From positions 16,448 to 23,236 of the forward strand of contig HF995370.1 in assembly GCA_000432335.1 (NCBI GenBank): 6,789 nucleotides of DNA, read 5' to 3'. Made by a program: the position numbers and the translations under genes. The notes beneath the pieces were generated by a model. The model saw only the letters and a program-made list of their open reading frames with translations. It did not search any database and was not told where the DNA came from. Source of the DNA: Firmicutes bacterium CAG:646. Its GTDB lineage: Bacteria; Bacillota; Clostridia; Lachnospirales; Lachnospiraceae. The first letter of the stretch is position 1. Every line of letters begins with the position of its first letter. Below are positions 5,396 to 6,789 of the stretch, piece by piece.

Positions 5396-5905
5396 ATGGA
5401 AGAGTTTTTAGAACTGTTTGGGAATGTAACTGTCGGGAAAGTGGTGTTAGTAATTTGTGCAGGAGTGTTTTTGTGGAAGTGTTACTCTAAAGTATCGGGG
5501 TATTTTAAGGAGAAATCTATCCGAGATTATGAGCAAAACAAGCAAATCCAAGAAGTGATTGAATTGTCCAAAAACTATCCGCTATGGAGACAACAGAGCA
5601 TCGATAAGCAAGCGAGTATCAGTGACAAAATGGAAACGATGCTCACAAAAATAGATCGGCTCGAAAAAGCAAATGGAGAAGGCATGGCGTACACATGGAG
5701 GTATAGAATCCTGAGATTTAATGATGAAGTAAAGCAGGGAACAAGACACACAGAAGAACATTTTAATCAAATTTTGGAAGATATAACCAAGTACAATCGC
5801 TACTGCGGAGAACATAAAGATTTTCCGAATGACAAGGCGGTGCTGGCAATTAAAAATATCAGAGATACATACGACAAATGCATGGAAGAAAATGATTTTT
5901 TATAG
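5396..5905 (+). CDS. Membrane-anchored phage protein in the lysis module
   Basis: 169 residues from the ATG at 5396, chosen because GAGGTG (5385-5390) lies five bases upstream; the TTG at 5378 in the same frame overlaps that site and lacks its own. An N-terminal hydrophobic segment (about residues 12-30, VGKVVLVICAGVFLWKCY) should anchor it in the membrane. The rest is soluble: a helical stretch with a likely coiled coil (SISDKMETMLTKIDRLEKAN, about 75-94), then RYRILRFNDEVKQGTRHTEE and a Cys/Asp-rich end. Proteins of this form are common immediately before holins in clostridial prophages; I know of no assigned function. A haemolysin-XhlA-like or holin-accessory role is possible but rests on topology and position. 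It ends in TAG inside the holin's ribosome binding site. Confidence 0.75.
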   Translation: MEEFLELFGNVTVGKVVLVICAGVFLWKCYSKVSGYFKEKSIRDYEQNKQIQEVIELSKNYPLWRQQSIDKQASISDKMETMLTKIDRLEKANGEGMAYTWRYRILRFNDEVKQGTRHTEEHFNQILEDITKYNRYCGEHKDFPNDKAVLAIKNIRDTYDKCMEENDFL

Positions 5906-5915
5906 GAGGGATATT

Positions 5916-6143
5916 ATGTTTAAAAACAGCGTATTGAAAGTATCTGTAGATACTAAAAAATGGATTAAAGCAGCAGGAATCCGTGCAATAAAAACCATGG
6001 CACAGACAGCAGTGGCAGTGATTGGAACAGGAGCAGTAATTTCCGCAGTAGATTGGAAGATGGTAGTATCCAGTGCGGTAGTGGCAGGAGTGGTGAGCGT
6101 ATTAACCAGTGTAGCAGGTATTCCAGAGGTAGAGGGCGAGTGA
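5916..6143 (+). CDS. Phage holin, r1t-like family
   Basis: 75 residues from the ATG at 5916, six bases after AGGAGG (5904-5909); an upstream in-frame extension to 5829 lies inside the previous gene and has no binding site. The N-terminal part KWIKAAGIRAIKTMAQTAVA, an aspartate-tryptophan turn (VDWK) and a second hydrophobic stretch ending VLTSVAGIPEVEGE match the small holins of the Lactococcus phage r1t type, with two membrane segments (about 23-41 and 46-66). Such holins form lesions in the cytoplasmic membrane that let the endolysin reach the wall and set lysis timing. The gene lies directly before the endolysin, as expected for a lysis cassette. Confidence 0.87.
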   Translation: MFKNSVLKVSVDTKKWIKAAGIRAIKTMAQTAVAVIGTGAVISAVDWKMVVSSAVVAGVVSVLTSVAGIPEVEGE

Positions 6144-6160
6144 TCGCCCCCTTTTGTTTG
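6134..6160 (+). terminator. Weak terminator-like hairpin at the holin-endolysin junction
   Basis: GGGCGA (6134-6139) pairs with TCGCCC (6144-6149) around a four-base loop containing the holin stop codon TGA, followed by CC and a short T-rich run (TTTTGTTT). The stem is GC-rich, but the T-run is interrupted and the endolysin binding site GGAGG begins at 6160. It could be a leaky terminator or attenuator lowering endolysin expression, or an mRNA-stability hairpin. Confidence 0.35.
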
Positions 6161-6169
6161 GAGGAAAAA

Positions 6170-6789
6170 ATGAGCGAAAAAAACTTTGTTGAAAAAATCG
6201 GGAAATTAGCCATGGCTGATATGAAAAAGACAGGTATATTGGCATCTGTGACGGTAGCTCAGGCGTGTTTGGAATCCGGATACGGTACTACAGATCTCGC
6301 CCGCAATGCAAATAATCTGTTCGGTATGAAATGCACTCTTTCCGGCAATACCTGGCAAAGCGTGTGGGATGGGAGAAGTAAGTACACCAAAATTACGAAA
6401 GAGGAATATACGCCTGGTGTGATTACCAATGTACAAGCAGATTTCCGGAAGTATCCTTCCATTGAAAAAAGTATAAATGACCACTCCTTGTATTTGACAC
6501 AGGCTAAGAAAGGTTCGAAATTGCGATACAAAGGATTGGTCGGGGAGAAAAACTACAGAAAAGCAATTCAGATCATAAAAAATGGCGGCTATGCAACGGA
6601 TAGTAAATATGTGGAGAAGATTTGCAATTTGATCGAACGATGGAATTTAACACGATTTGATGAGCAGGAGGAAAACAATATGGATATCATTAATGTTATA
6701 AGTTCTAAGAATGTCCCCAAATGGGGCAACCAGAAAAAGTATATTGCCATCCATTACTTAGGAGTGGACGGCCAGAACAATAAAGTGGA
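6170..6789 (+). CDS. Bifunctional endolysin: GH73 glucosaminidase plus N-acetylmuramoyl-L-alanine amidase (3' end cut by window)
   Basis: GGAGG at 6160-6164, five bases before the ATG, starts a frame that is open to the window end (206 full codons seen). Residues about 5-160 form a glucosaminidase (GH73) domain: VTVAQACLESGYGTTDLA carries the likely catalytic Glu35, followed by NNLFGMKC, FRKYPSIEKSINDHS and YATDSKYVEKICNLIERW. After a short acidic linker (DEQEENN) a second domain begins with KYIAIHYLGVDGQNN, the start of an Amidase_2-type amidase; His195 would be a zinc ligand. The first domain would cut glycan strands and the second the bond between muramic acid and the stem peptide. There is no signal peptide, so export depends on the preceding holin. 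The rest of the amidase and any wall-binding domain lie outside the window. Confidence 0.9.
   Translation, partial: MSEKNFVEKIGKLAMADMKKTGILASVTVAQACLESGYGTTDLARNANNLFGMKCTLSGNTWQSVWDGRSKYTKITKEEYTPGVITNVQADFRKYPSIEKSINDHSLYLTQAKKGSKLRYKGLVGEKNYRKAIQIIKNGGYATDSKYVEKICNLIERWNLTRFDEQEENNMDIINVISSKNVPKWGNQKKYIAIHYLGVDGQNNKV
6666..6682 (+). promoter_or_regulatory. Internal ribosome binding site and start in the endolysin gene
   Basis: AGGAGG at 6666-6671 is followed after eight bases by an in-frame ATG (6680-6682, Met171), exactly at the linker between the glucosaminidase and amidase domains. Initiation here would yield a free amidase-side product. Secondary translation products are known for some endolysins of Gram-positive phages; that it is used here is inferred. 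The Glu-Glu linker codons GAG/GAA could create the motif by chance. Confidence 0.45.

Noticed and set aside
5829..5915. Earlier start for the holin
   Set aside because: It would lie inside the preceding gene, has no binding site, and the ATG at 5916 has an ideal AGGAGG and gives the family's usual length.
1..6789. tRNA genes, CRISPR arrays, insertion sequences
   Set aside because: I saw no cloverleaf-like sequence, no regularly spaced direct repeats and no transposase; the window is nearly filled by phage genes.

Overview
The window is the end of a tail-morphogenesis module running into the lysis module of a tailed (siphovirus-like) phage or prophage of a Gram-positive host. The protein types fit a member of Clostridia, most likely a Lachnospiraceae-type gut anaerobe: a ReqiPepy6 Gp37-like tail protein, Firmicutes-style modular fibres, an XkdX-family peptide, an r1t-like holin and a GH73/amidase endolysin. 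Nearly every gene has a strong AGGAGG-type ribosome binding site. The host assignment is inferred from protein style and base composition, not from a marker gene.

Layout, all on the + strand except one piece: 1-285, C-terminal end of a tail/baseplate structural protein; 276-1550, Gp37-like tail protein; 1560-3587, large modular tail fibre; 3597-3791, 64-residue fibre-associated protein; 3804-4361, short tail fibre; 4403-4663 on the minus strand, a start-less fibre tip cassette pointing back at the previous gene; 4706-4726, Rho-independent terminator; 4828-5232, small protein of unknown function; 5233-5349, XkdX-like peptide; 5396-5905, membrane-anchored phage protein; 5916-6143, holin; 6170 to the window end, bifunctional endolysin (truncated by the window).

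The main point of interest is 3946-4674. The short tail fibre and the minus-strand cassette converge tail to tail and are bounded by an 11-bp inverted repeat (AAAACTCCGCT at 3946-3956, its reverse complement at 4664-4674). Both copies are read in the same codon phase, as Asn-Ser-Ala. Inverting the roughly 0.7 kb between them would replace residues 52-185 of the fibre with a different beta-rich tip of 86 residues, in frame and ending at its own stop codon. The right-hand copy sits in a 25-bp site with perfect 8-bp inverted arms, the shape of a site-specific recombinase target. This looks like an ON/alternative receptor-binding switch analogous in logic to Mu Gin or P1 Cin tail-fibre inversion. 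No recombinase lies in the window, so the enzyme is unknown.

Functionally, the first half builds the tail tip and host-recognition apparatus, the middle encodes an apparently switchable adhesin, a terminator closes that unit just outside the switch, and the last third encodes the lysis cassette. Base composition drops from about half G+C in the first 3.6 kb to clearly AT-rich from the short fibre onward, consistent with modular assembly.
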